From Bacillus sp. B1-b2 (lineage in GTDB: Bacteria; Bacillota; Bacilli; Bacillales; Cytobacillaceae), in assembly GCF_009183415.1 (NCBI RefSeq), contig NZ_WEHU01000021.1, positions 1 to 64,000 of the forward strand: a DNA stretch of 64,000 nt, read 5' to 3'. Shown here piece by piece: positions 34,991 to 42,867 of the stretch. The notes beneath the pieces were generated by a model. The model did not search any database and had not been told where the DNA came from. It worked only from the letters and a program-made list of their open reading frames with translations. Every line of letters begins with the position of its first letter. The first letter of the stretch is position 1. A program made the translations under genes and the position numbers.

Positions 34991-35410
34991 TTATATGACA
35001 GCTACCTGATTTTCTTTACATAGATATACTTCATTTCCTTCTTCATTGTACTGAACGCTTTGAAAAATCTGCATCATCATTAAAATACCACGACCTCGCT
35101 CTTCTAAAGCAATATCACTTAGTAATTTTTTTGTGCCATATTTGTTAATATCATTTAATTTCTTTTTTACGTTAAAGCCACTTCCATTGTCTTTTATGCT
35201 AAAATCTATTTTTTTCTCATCATAGTGTAAATGTAATGTAATGGGGAAACCCCCGTGTTCAATAGCGTTATTGACAGCCTCTGCAATTCCAACATTCAAC
35301 AAAAAATCATCCATTAATAAAGCTTGAAATTCCTCATTTAATTGGTCTCGCCATTCTTTTTCAGCATGATTATTTATTATAATTGATTGTCTTGAAGTTA
35401 TTTTATTCAT
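34991..35410 (-). CDS. RsbW-like ATP-binding (anti-sigma factor type) kinase
   Basis: A 139-aa GHKL ATPase of the serine-kinase anti-sigma type. The N box is GIAEAVNNAIEHGG, the G1 box KDNGSGF and the G2 box EERGRGILMM. There are no TM or sensor domains. Such proteins phosphorylate an STAS antagonist and sequester a sigma factor, or act with a PP2C phosphatase. None of these partners (RsbV, sigB, RsbU) is adjacent, so the target is unknown; the chemoreceptor next to it may be coincidental. ATG at 35410 follows GGAGGG. A transcription terminator sits directly before this Shine-Dalgarno sequence, so expression probably depends on an upstream leader. Confidence 0.83.
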   Translation of the reverse strand: MNKITSRQSIIINNHAEKEWRDQLNEEFQALLMDDFLLNVGIAEAVNNAIEHGGFPITLHLHYDEKKIDFSIKDNGSGFNVKKKLNDINKYGTKKLLSDIALEERGRGILMMMQIFQSVQYNEEGNEVYLCKENQVAVI

Positions 35411-35425
35411 TGTTTGCCCTCCAAT

Positions 35426-35508
35426 AAAAAAGCTAACAAAACAATATAGTTTGGTTAGCCGGTTGCGCTACTAGCTCCTAATCAGCAAAGCGCCCAAATA
35501 AGCTGACT
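35426..35508 (-). promoter_or_regulatory. Candidate attenuator leader (pseudoknot plus terminator) of the RsbW-like gene
   Basis: In the minus-strand RNA an intrinsic terminator (GCTAAC with GTTAGC, plus AAAC/GTTT, at 35432-35459, then six T) ends 4 bp before the Shine-Dalgarno sequence. Upstream, AGTCAGC (35502-35508) can pair with GCTGATT (35480-35486), and GCGCT (35489-35493) with AGCGC (35465-35469). The order of the arms makes an H-type pseudoknot. TTAG in that region can also pair with CTAA of the terminator arm. I do not recognise a known riboswitch class. Confidence 0.55.
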
Positions 35509-35520
35509 ATTCTTCACATT

Positions 35521-35977
35521 CTACCTTTTTACACTATGTTGATTTTGCTTTCTAGTATTTTATACCCACTGTAAATAAAAGATAAACATAAAATACATCT
35601 TTTAGTAAATATACTATTCCATACATGTTTATATAATCCTTCTTTATTTAAAAAATTTACTATTACAAAATTCTTCCTTACTCCTTTTGGCTAGAAAGAA
35701 GCTACGAAATATATGGAAAATCGGAATATAGATATGCTAAAGAGACATACATTCGTATGTCTCCAGCTTGTCGATAAAACCCTCATTGAAGTTGAGAGAG
35801 AATATTATAATGTAGCATATTTAAACACTCTACTGAATGGGAGATGGTTTCCCTTACAGGGGTTCGCTTTCCGTGGGGCTCGATGCTTTCCGCAGATTCC
35901 ATAGCAGCCTCACCACTGAAACACATTTCAATAAAAATAAAAATAAAAATTAAACTTATATTAATAATTTAATTTGT
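35521..35977. other. Non-coding region with relic repeat sequence
   Basis: About 450 bp without a credible gene. It should hold the promoter for the leader (minus strand). The segment 35805-35910 (AATGTAGCATATTTAA, later TTCGCTTTCCGTGGGGCTCG) resembles the inverse of the relic repeat at 58300-58530. A 63-codon frame at 35713-35904 has no ribosome binding site and runs through this relic. Confidence 0.45.
35738..35761. repeat. 24-bp direct repeat, left copy
   Basis: Identical over 24 bp to 36374-36397. It contains the palindrome ACATACATTCGTATGT. The two copies bracket 612 bp that contain copy B of the 394-bp repeat. Confidence 0.8.
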
Positions 35978-36371
35978 AGGAATCAACAAAAATAAGCGAA
36001 GAATTCCGACTAAAGGCAAATATATGGTTAATTTCCTTGCTAATAAGCGGAGTTTTCCGATTAAGTAAAGAAAATGCCTTTGATTTCATGTATTCTAAGG
36101 AAATAAGCGTAATTCTCCGTCTATTTCCGTTGTTTTTCATGAAAGTAACGAAAATAAGAGGATTTCTACGACTATTTTTCTAAAGGTGGTCTATCCGAAA
36201 ATTCTCAATGATACGAAGCATCATACATTATTTGATAGCTCTTTCGACTTTCTACTATTTCCATATTTGAATAGGTGAAGTACATAAAAAAAGCCTCTCG
36301 TTTCCATTGTAATCCGAGGTGGTTTATCGCTATTTTCATAAATTGTCTATAGAAAGTTTTTCCCCGCAGTC
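35978..36371 (-). repeat. 394-bp dispersed repeat, copy B (inverted relative to copy A)
   Basis: The reverse complement aligns end to end with 24130-24523 with equal length. The best kept part is the central CGGAAATAGACGGAGAATTA region and the TAGTCGTAGAAATCCTCTTA stretch. It is non-coding and lies between the RsbW-like leader and the end of lacZ. It and copy A bracket an 11.5-kb segment in inverted orientation. Confidence 0.85.
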
Positions 36372-36373
36372 TG

Positions 36374-36397
36374 TAAAGAGACATACATTCGTATGTC
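36374..36397 (-). repeat. 24-bp direct repeat, right copy, and probable weak terminator of lacZ
   Basis: Second copy of the 35738-35761 sequence. It starts 12 bp past the lacZ stop. Its 7-4-7 palindrome GACATAC-ATTC-GTATGTC, with TCTTTA following on the minus strand, could work as a weak terminator for the sugar operon. Confidence 0.55.
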
Positions 36398-36409
36398 CCC
36401 GTTATCTTC

Positions 36410-39400
36410 TTACACTCTGACTATCTTACATTCAAACTCTATCTCTTTACTGCTGTCTATTCTGTACTCTTGATGAACTGGTGCTCCCCAGCTATCGTCT
36501 CCTCCTACTCCCATCTGTTTTGCGGCGATGGTTAATACGGTATAATGTATGCTTGGTAACTCATATACATGGTTGGCTGATTCTAGTTCTAGTGCCGTAT
36601 ATGGGGAAGCATTACATTCTAGTGGTAGATCTGTAGACTGTATTTCCATCCCGCTTCCATGAGAATTAATGACTTTTAACCTTCTAACCCCTGTACGATT
36701 TCCTGATTCTTGTGGTCTTAAATAGTTGGCTACATTATCCCTTACTGTATTAGAAAAGATTCCAAGCTTCGTTCCACTATTGCGATCAACATAATTCTCG
36801 TCAGGGCCGTTTGCATACCATTCTAAATGCTCATACTCTGCTGGTACCTTAAAGTTTAAAGCAAAGATTGGCAAATCAGGTAGTTGACTTGCTCCATTAT
36901 ATTTGGAACGGACAATGATACTTCCATCTGACTGAACATGATATTCTACCTTCACAGTAACTAATTCATGAATGGAGAAATGGTAGGTAAAGGCTACTGT
37001 AACAGAAGATTCCTGCTCGAAAAGCTCCACCTTCGTGCATTTTCTTGCAAGACTTGCAGCAAACCATGCTCCAGAAGTGTAACCTTGTTGATATCCCCTA
37101 TCATTATCTGTTGATGCTCTCCAAAACAAGGGTACAGGAGGACTTGAAATCATCTCTTCCTCTCCATATTTTAACGAAACTAATGACCCAACTTGTTTAG
37201 AGAATAAAGCAGAAAAACCGCTTCCATACACACCAATATTCACGTCACCCTCTACAGTTCTCAGAATATGGTAAGGTGATGCATTTACCTTCTTATCCAT
37301 TTCGCCATTCTGAAAAACATATTGTCCGAAGGCTATTTCATGTCCTTTTTCAGCCCATCTAGTATCTTCCTTTAAATATAAAGAGGCTATTATACTATAT
37401 TCTCCTATGTCCTCCCATTCTTTCTCTGTGAAATCAAATGTTACCCTTCCTTCATGTTGTGGATCTATACTAATTTCAACAGTATGTTGATCCTTTTTAT
37501 TTCCTTCATGAAAAAGTGTATATGTTAAGAAATAATGATTTGTATTAGTAAAGAGACTTTGATTCTTTATTGTTACTCCTGTTTCATCTGGAATGATGAT
37601 AAAGTTCTGATAAAGATATTTGACTTCTTGCATTTTAGGAGAAACTTTACGATTGGCATATACAATCCCATTCCCACAAAATTCATAATCTGTTGGTCTA
37701 TCTCCAAAATCCCCACCATATGCTAAGTATTCTTTTCCAAAACGATCGTTATGGACAATTGCTTGATCCATATAATCCCAAATAAAACCACCTTGGTACA
37801 TGTCATATTTTTGTTCTAATTCTGTATATTTGTGCATCCCACCTAAGGAATTTCCCATTGCATGCATATACTCACAGCTTATATACGGTTTCTTCGGATT
37901 TTCTAGTAAATATTTTTCAATATCTGCTGGCTTTGCATACATACGACTTTCCATATCACTAGTAGCATCATATTTTCTGTTATGAAAAACTCCTTCATAA
38001 TGAACAAGGCGTGAGGAATCATTTTCTCTAAAGTAATTGGAAATGGCAAGTATTACTTCACCAGCATATGATTCATTGCCACAAGACCATATTAGAATAG
38101 AAGGATGATTTTTATCTCTTTCATACATAGAGATAGCACGATCTTTGACAATGGGTAGCCATTCCATATGATTGCCAGGGATATTCCATGATGGATCTAC
38201 CTTGCCCATTTTTTGCCAAGAACCATGTGTTTCTAAATTCATTTCATCGATCACATACACTCCATACTCATCACAAAGCTCATACCAAAGACTTTGATTT
38301 GGATAATGAGAAGTTCGTACGGCATTAATATTATTTCTCTTTAACGTTTCTATATCCCATCTCATCTCTTTCTCGCCAATAGCTCTTCCTTTACAATGGT
38401 GAAATTCATGGCGATTTACTCCCTTAAAGATGATTCTTTTCCCGTTAATACACATAACGTTATTAATCATTTCGAATTTTCTAAAGCCAATACTTTGAGG
38501 AATTACCTCTACTAATCTTCCTTCTTCAGAATACAACTCTATATATAGGCAATATAAATAGGGTGATTCTGCACTCCATAAACACGGATGTTCTATGCTT
38601 AAAGTTGCAGTATCCTGTAAAGCCATTGTGGTTGATGCGACAGATTTCCCCTCTTGATCAACTAAATTTAAGACTCCTTTTCCCTTCGTATTCGTTAACT
38701 TTAAATCTACAAATATAGTACCTTGTGTGTAAGACTCATCTAAAGTGGTGGTAACTCGCACATCTGTGGCGTGCATGTTTGGCAGAGCATATAAATACAC
38801 TTCTCTAAAAATACCTGAAAATCTCCAAAAATCTTGATCCTCTAGCCAAGCACCAGTACTTCTTTGGAAAACCTCCACCGCTAATTTATTTTCTCCTTTT
38901 TTAAGAAATGGAGTGAGATTAAATTCACTTGGAGTAAACGAATCCTCACTGTAACCAATAAACTCACCATTTAACCAAACATAAAATGCTGTCTCCACTC
39001 CTTGAAAGGATATATGTACAGGCTGATCAATCCAATTCTCAGGTAAGGAAAAATACTTGATATAGCTACCAACTGGATTATTTTCCTTTGATATGTTCGG
39101 TGGTCTTAATGCTTCTACCCCGTCCCAAGGATACATGGTATTTACATATTGAGGAGTACCATACCCTTGTAATTGCATATGCCCTGGTACATTAATTTCT
39201 CCCCAATCATCACTACTAAAATCCGTTTGAAAAAAATTCACTGGGCGTACACTTGCATTAACACTATATTGAAATTTCCATTCTCCATTTAAAGAATATT
39301 TTAGTTTCATTGATTTTTGCGTAATTGCTTCTTCTCTAGTTTCATAAAATCGATGATCAGAATGAGCAGGAAGACGATTTACGGCAAATACACTGGGATC

Positions 39401-39436
39401 TTCTAGCCAATCAATAGTAGGTTTAATAGGTTTCAT
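36410..39436 (-). CDS. lacZ: Beta-galactosidase, GH2 family
   Basis: A protein of about 1008 aa, close to E. coli LacZ length. ATG 39436 is preferred because the upstream ATG at 39454 contains the Shine-Dalgarno GAGGAG. In order: sugar-binding jelly roll, Ig-like domains, a TIM barrel with NAVRTSHYPNQSLWYELCDE, acid/base Glu455 (WSCGNESYAG) and nucleophile Glu522 (SCEYMHAMGNSLGG), then the C-terminal beta-sandwich domain. It hydrolyses beta-galactosides in the cytoplasm. It is the last gene of an operon with a sugar ABC importer, so the imported sugar is probably a beta-galactoside or galacto-oligosaccharide. There is no signal peptide. Confidence 0.93.
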   Translation of the reverse strand: MKPIKPTIDWLEDPSVFAVNRLPAHSDHRFYETREEAITQKSMKLKYSLNGEWKFQYSVNASVRPVNFFQTDFSSDDWGEINVPGHMQLQGYGTPQYVNTMYPWDGVEALRPPNISKENNPVGSYIKYFSLPENWIDQPVHISFQGVETAFYVWLNGEFIGYSEDSFTPSEFNLTPFLKKGENKLAVEVFQRSTGAWLEDQDFWRFSGIFREVYLYALPNMHATDVRVTTTLDESYTQGTIFVDLKLTNTKGKGVLNLVDQEGKSVASTTMALQDTATLSIEHPCLWSAESPYLYCLYIELYSEEGRLVEVIPQSIGFRKFEMINNVMCINGKRIIFKGVNRHEFHHCKGRAIGEKEMRWDIETLKRNNINAVRTSHYPNQSLWYELCDEYGVYVIDEMNLETHGSWQKMGKVDPSWNIPGNHMEWLPIVKDRAISMYERDKNHPSILIWSCGNESYAGEVILAISNYFRENDSSRLVHYEGVFHNRKYDATSDMESRMYAKPADIEKYLLENPKKPYISCEYMHAMGNSLGGMHKYTELEQKYDMYQGGFIWDYMDQAIVHNDRFGKEYLAYGGDFGDRPTDYEFCGNGIVYANRKVSPKMQEVKYLYQNFIIIPDETGVTIKNQSLFTNTNHYFLTYTLFHEGNKKDQHTVEISIDPQHEGRVTFDFTEKEWEDIGEYSIIASLYLKEDTRWAEKGHEIAFGQYVFQNGEMDKKVNASPYHILRTVEGDVNIGVYGSGFSALFSKQVGSLVSLKYGEEEMISSPPVPLFWRASTDNDRGYQQGYTSGAWFAASLARKCTKVELFEQESSVTVAFTYHFSIHELVTVKVEYHVQSDGSIIVRSKYNGASQLPDLPIFALNFKVPAEYEHLEWYANGPDENYVDRNSGTKLGIFSNTVRDNVANYLRPQESGNRTGVRRLKVINSHGSGMEIQSTDLPLECNASPYTALELESANHVYELPSIHYTVLTIAAKQMGVGGDDSWGAPVHQEYRIDSSKEIEFECKIVRV

Positions 39437-39497
39437 TTTTATAACACTCCTCATTTATTAAAGCTTTCTACTACTTATATTTTTCTATTTAGTATAT

Positions 39498-40328
39498 TCA
39501 CTTAACAGAGCCCATCATTCCTGCAACAAAATGTTTCTGTAGCAAGAAGAAAATGGCAGCAACAGGTAATGTAGCTATTACGATGGCAGTCATAATTAAC
39601 CCATAATCTGGTGAGTAACTGGATCCTAGTGTGGAAACAAGCAATGGAATGGTTTGATTTTCCGGTGATTGTAAAACCACTAATGGCCAAAGGTAGTTAT
39701 TCCAGCTTGCCATAAACGTAATAATCGCCGCAGCTGCATAGGTTGTTTTCATTGTCGGGATATAAATTCGAATAAAGACACCTAATTCGGATAATCCATC
39801 TATTCTCCCAGCCTCTAATATGTCTTTTGGAAACATCTTTGTACTTTGTCGAAAAAAGAAAATCAAGAATGCAGTTGTGACACTTGGAAGAATGACGGCA
39901 GCAAGTGTATCAATTCCGATTATCGGAAAATAAGCTGAAATAGAACCAAACATTTTAAATAAAGGAACCATTAGTGCAGCAAAAGGAATCATCATAGATA
40001 GCAACAAAATAGTAAATACTACATCTTTTGCTTTACTACGATAAATTTCAAATCCATAACCTGCTAATGAGGCTATTATCAACGAAAGTACAGTTGTAAT
40101 AATCGAAATCTTAGCAGAGTTCAAAAGGGCAGTAATTAAGTCCGTTGAATTTAGCAAATTTTTCACATTCTCTATTAGATGAGAACCTGGGTATAACCTT
40201 CCTTGCGTAACATCCACCGATTTATTCGTAGCACTAACAATCATCCATAAAAAAGGAAAGATAGAAATAAAAGTTGCTAGAATGAGAACAACATATATTA
40301 ATGCCTGATTTATTTTGGTCCATTTCAT
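39498..40328 (-). CDS. Sugar ABC transporter permease (MalG/LacG type)
   Basis: A 276-aa inner-membrane permease with six TM helices. The EAA loop EAGRIDGLSELGVFIRIYIP near residues 166-185 contacts the ATPase. The start ATG overlaps the stop of the upstream permease by 4 bp, so the two are translationally coupled. No ATP-binding subunit is encoded here; carbohydrate importers of this kind in Bacillus commonly share an MsmX-type ATPase encoded elsewhere. It works with the partner permease and the binding lipoprotein to feed the beta-galactosidase. Confidence 0.92.
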   Translation of the reverse strand: MKWTKINQALIYVVLILATFISIFPFLWMIVSATNKSVDVTQGRLYPGSHLIENVKNLLNSTDLITALLNSAKISIITTVLSLIIASLAGYGFEIYRSKAKDVVFTILLLSMMIPFAALMVPLFKMFGSISAYFPIIGIDTLAAVILPSVTTAFLIFFFRQSTKMFPKDILEAGRIDGLSELGVFIRIYIPTMKTTYAAAAIITFMASWNNYLWPLVVLQSPENQTIPLLVSTLGSSYSPDYGLIMTAIVIATLPVAAIFFLLQKHFVAGMMGSVK

Positions 40329-41260
40329 TTCTTATCACCTGCCACTTTAAATTGAATAATAGAGAATAGAACAATCATAATGACAATCATGTATGACACT
40401 GTTGCTGCATAACCAAAATCAGGCGTATATTTAAAGGACAAGTTATAGATATACTGAGAAATGGTGATTGTCGCATTTCCTGGCCCACCTTGGGTAATGT
40501 TGACCACTTCATCAAATAGTTGAAGTGTTCCAATGGTTGATGTAATTGAAGTGAATAGAATGATAGGCTTTAAACTTGGAATTGTAATCTTAAAAAATTG
40601 TTGTAGAGGAGATGCTCCATCTATTCTTGCAGCTTCATATATGGATTCATCCACATTTTGTAAAGCAGATAAATAGAAAATCATATTGTATCCAGTCCAT
40701 CTCCATGTAATAGCAATGACAATCGTGATTTTTGCCCAAAATGGATCTGTTAACCACTGAATTGGCTCCCCAATTAATGCTAATTTCATTAACATGACAT
40801 TGATAATTCCGTCTTGGCTAAATAAGTATTTAAAGATGACCGAATAAGCAACTAAAGACGTGACACATGGTAAAAAAATAGCGGTTCGAAAAAAACCTTT
40901 CCATTTGAGCTTTTTATTATTTAAGAATACAGATAGTATTAAAGCAAGTAGAATCATTAATGGAACTTGGATAATGAGATAGATGACTGTGTTTTTTACA
41001 GTTGTAATAAAAGTCGGATCTTTAAAAAGACGTGTATAATTTTCAAATCCTACAAATTGAAGGTTTACACCTGTTCCTGACTGAAAGGAAAGAATAAATG
41101 CTTGAACCATTGGATAAAAGTAAAAGACAATAATCATAATGGCTGCAATTGTTATAAAGGACCATCCGATTATGGTGCTCTTTAATTTAGGACGTACCCT
41201 TCTTGGGTTTGGGTTACGAGATAATTCTCGTTCTTTTTCTGTAACTATCAATGTAATCAT
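40325..41260 (-). CDS. Sugar ABC transporter permease (MalF/LacF type)
   Basis: A permease of about 311 aa with six TM helices after a hydrophilic N-terminus of about 30 residues. The EAA loop reads EAARIDGASPLQQFFKITIP. Candidate starts are ATG 41260 (6 bp after AAAGG) and TTG 41251 (after GGAG); the longest frame begins at a TTG at 41266. It is separated from the binding-protein gene by a 111-bp gap with a long hairpin, which probably sets the ratio of binding protein to permease. It forms the heterodimeric channel with the 39498-40328 product. Confidence 0.9.
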   Translation of the reverse strand: MITLIVTEKERELSRNPNPRRVRPKLKSTIIGWSFITIAAIMIIVFYFYPMVQAFILSFQSGTGVNLQFVGFENYTRLFKDPTFITTVKNTVIYLIIQVPLMILLALILSVFLNNKKLKWKGFFRTAIFLPCVTSLVAYSVIFKYLFSQDGIINVMLMKLALIGEPIQWLTDPFWAKITIVIAITWRWTGYNMIFYLSALQNVDESIYEAARIDGASPLQQFFKITIPSLKPIILFTSITSTIGTLQLFDEVVNITQGGPGNATITISQYIYNLSFKYTPDFGYAATVSYMIVIMIVLFSIIQFKVAGDKK

Positions 41261-41285
41261 CTCCAACCTTTGTGAAATAAAGAAA

Positions 41286-41353
41286 GAAGTACTTTGAGAA
41301 TCCCTTTTTTATAGAGAGCCTCTATAAACCTTGTTGATTCTCAAAGTAACTTC
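41286..41353 (-). promoter_or_regulatory. Long intercistronic hairpin in the sugar-uptake operon
   Basis: Perfect 12-bp arms ACTTTGAGAATC (41291-41302) and GATTCTCAAAGT (41336-41347), extended with GAAGT/ACTTC, enclose a second stem TATAGAG/CTCTATA (41310-41316 and 41320-41326). It lies between the binding-protein and permease genes. The usual role is partial termination or protection of the upstream mRNA, so that the binding protein is made in excess. Confidence 0.65.
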
Positions 41354-41376
41354 TCTATTTTTCTTCCTTTTTTAGC

Positions 41377-42657
41377 TTACTTAATTTGCTCTTCAGCTTG
41401 TTTTTGCGCATCATTCAATACTTCATCAAGATCTTTTCCTTTTATATAATCCTGCATTCCAATGGCTAAAATATCTTCAATAGCATATGTGTGTAAACCA
41501 TAGTTAATTTGTGGAATTTCTTCTGTCCACTTAGCAAAATCCTGTACAATGGACTGTCCATTAAAGTATTCATCACTTTCTTTGTATGCTTCACTAGTAG
41601 CAGCTGGTATATAGGAACCAATTGCTCCGATTTCTGTTACTAAATCTTGATAGAAGTCTACATTAGAACCAAATGTATTACCTAAAAACTCTGCTGATTT
41701 TTCTTTCCCATCAATATTCAATACATACCAAGAGCTACCACCTAAGTTAGATGCATTAACAGAAGTAGAAATTCCTGACAACTTAGGAAAATTAGCTACA
41801 GCCCATTTCCCAGATTGAGAAGCCTCTGCTTTTATGGAAGGGGTAATCCAGTTACCTGTTGGCACTGTTGCAACATCTCCACTATTAAACCCTGCTACAA
41901 ATTGACTCCAGTCAGATACTGGTTTTACCAAGTCTGCATCTAATATGTCTTTATAGGTTTTAAATGCTTCTTTTAATGCCTCATTATCAGCAAGATTAGG
42001 CGTTACTCCATCTTCTTCTAAATACCAAGATCCCGCTGACTGAATCATCATTCGAATTAAACCTAAATCTTTCGGGTCTTGTGTGATCATTTGTTTCCCT
42101 GTTGTCTCTTTTACTTTCTGTCCAATCTCAATATATTTGTTCCAATCCATTCCCTCTAAATCTGCCAAGGAGAATCCTGCTTCTTCCAGATAATCAGTTC
42201 TTATATATAATCCAGTTACTCCTGTATCAAATGGAATTCCATAACTCTTACCGTCTAAGCTTGTTGGTGCAATTTTATAAGAGGCAAAATCATCTACATT
42301 CATATAATCTGATAACTCATAGAACATATCTGGATATGCCTTTAAGAATCCTTGTGCTCGATAATCTTCAATTAATACGATATTAGGTAGACCCTTAGTA
42401 GATCCTGAGCTTAAGCTTGTGTTTAGTTTTTGAATAATATCAGCTTGAGCATATTCCACTACCTTCACTTTTACGTCCTCTTCTCCTGAATAGGCATCTG
42501 TAGCCATCTCGGCTGCTTTAATATTGAAATTTGGATCCCATGCCCAGAGCGTAACTTCATTGCTGTCCGATTCCTTACTTTCACTAGAGCCAGCACCTGA
42601 TGAACATGCACTTAATAACAATACACTTATTACTAAAAAAGAAAGAATTTTTTTCAT
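41377..42657 (-). CDS. Sugar ABC transporter substrate-binding lipoprotein
   Basis: A 426-aa extracellular binding protein of the MalE-like (family 1) type. The signal peptide ends in the lipobox LLSAC (Cys18), and a Ser/Gly/Glu linker follows. The body has the usual hinge pattern (YGIPFDTGVTGLYIRTDYLE, FNSGDVATVPTGNWITP). It is the first gene of the uptake and lacZ operon. A perfect cre box lies just upstream of its ribosome binding site, so CcpA should repress it in glucose. The YesMN pair upstream is the probable activator. Confidence 0.92.
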   Translation of the reverse strand: MKKILSFLVISVLLLSACSSGAGSSESKESDSNEVTLWAWDPNFNIKAAEMATDAYSGEEDVKVKVVEYAQADIIQKLNTSLSSGSTKGLPNIVLIEDYRAQGFLKAYPDMFYELSDYMNVDDFASYKIAPTSLDGKSYGIPFDTGVTGLYIRTDYLEEAGFSLADLEGMDWNKYIEIGQKVKETTGKQMITQDPKDLGLIRMMIQSAGSWYLEEDGVTPNLADNEALKEAFKTYKDILDADLVKPVSDWSQFVAGFNSGDVATVPTGNWITPSIKAEASQSGKWAVANFPKLSGISTSVNASNLGGSSWYVLNIDGKEKSAEFLGNTFGSNVDFYQDLVTEIGAIGSYIPAATSEAYKESDEYFNGQSIVQDFAKWTEEIPQINYGLHTYAIEDILAIGMQDYIKGKDLDEVLNDAQKQAEEQIK

Positions 42658-42677
42658 CTGTATATCCCCCTTTTGTT

Positions 42678-42691
42678 TGAAAACGCTATCA
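42678..42691. promoter_or_regulatory. cre box (CcpA site) of the sugar operon
   Basis: TGAAAACGCTATCA fits the Bacillus cre consensus TGWAANCGNTNWCA at every fixed position. It is centred about 28 bp upstream of the binding-protein start, where bound CcpA would block transcription. Confidence 0.75.
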
Positions 42692-42829
42692 TTTTCATAT
42701 ACTTATCTTAGCATTTTCCTTTTCTATTCTGTTAGGAGATATTTTATATGAATTTGTATTTTTTTTATCCATTTCTTCAAGCAAGAGCGATAATTTGGAT
42801 TATTTTTTGATAAATAGAAAAGGAGAAAT

Positions 42830-42863
42830 AAAAAAACTCTAACAATAGAGCTTTTGTTAGAGT
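42830..42863 (-). terminator. Terminator after the YesM-like kinase gene
   Basis: A perfect 10-bp stem, ACTCTAACAA (42836-42845) and TTGTTAGAGT (42854-42863), followed on the minus strand by TTTTTTATTT. It separates the two-component genes from the importer operon. Confidence 0.87.
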
Positions 42864-42867
42864 CTTG

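Noticed and set aside
35460-35520. c-di-GMP-I (GEMM) riboswitch because of a GCAAAGC word
   Set aside because: The word is on the strand opposite to the gene and the other GEMM blocks are absent or in the wrong order.
35713-35904. 63-codon frame on the plus strand
   Set aside because: No ribosome binding site, and it runs through relic repeat sequence; the protein has no recognisable pattern.
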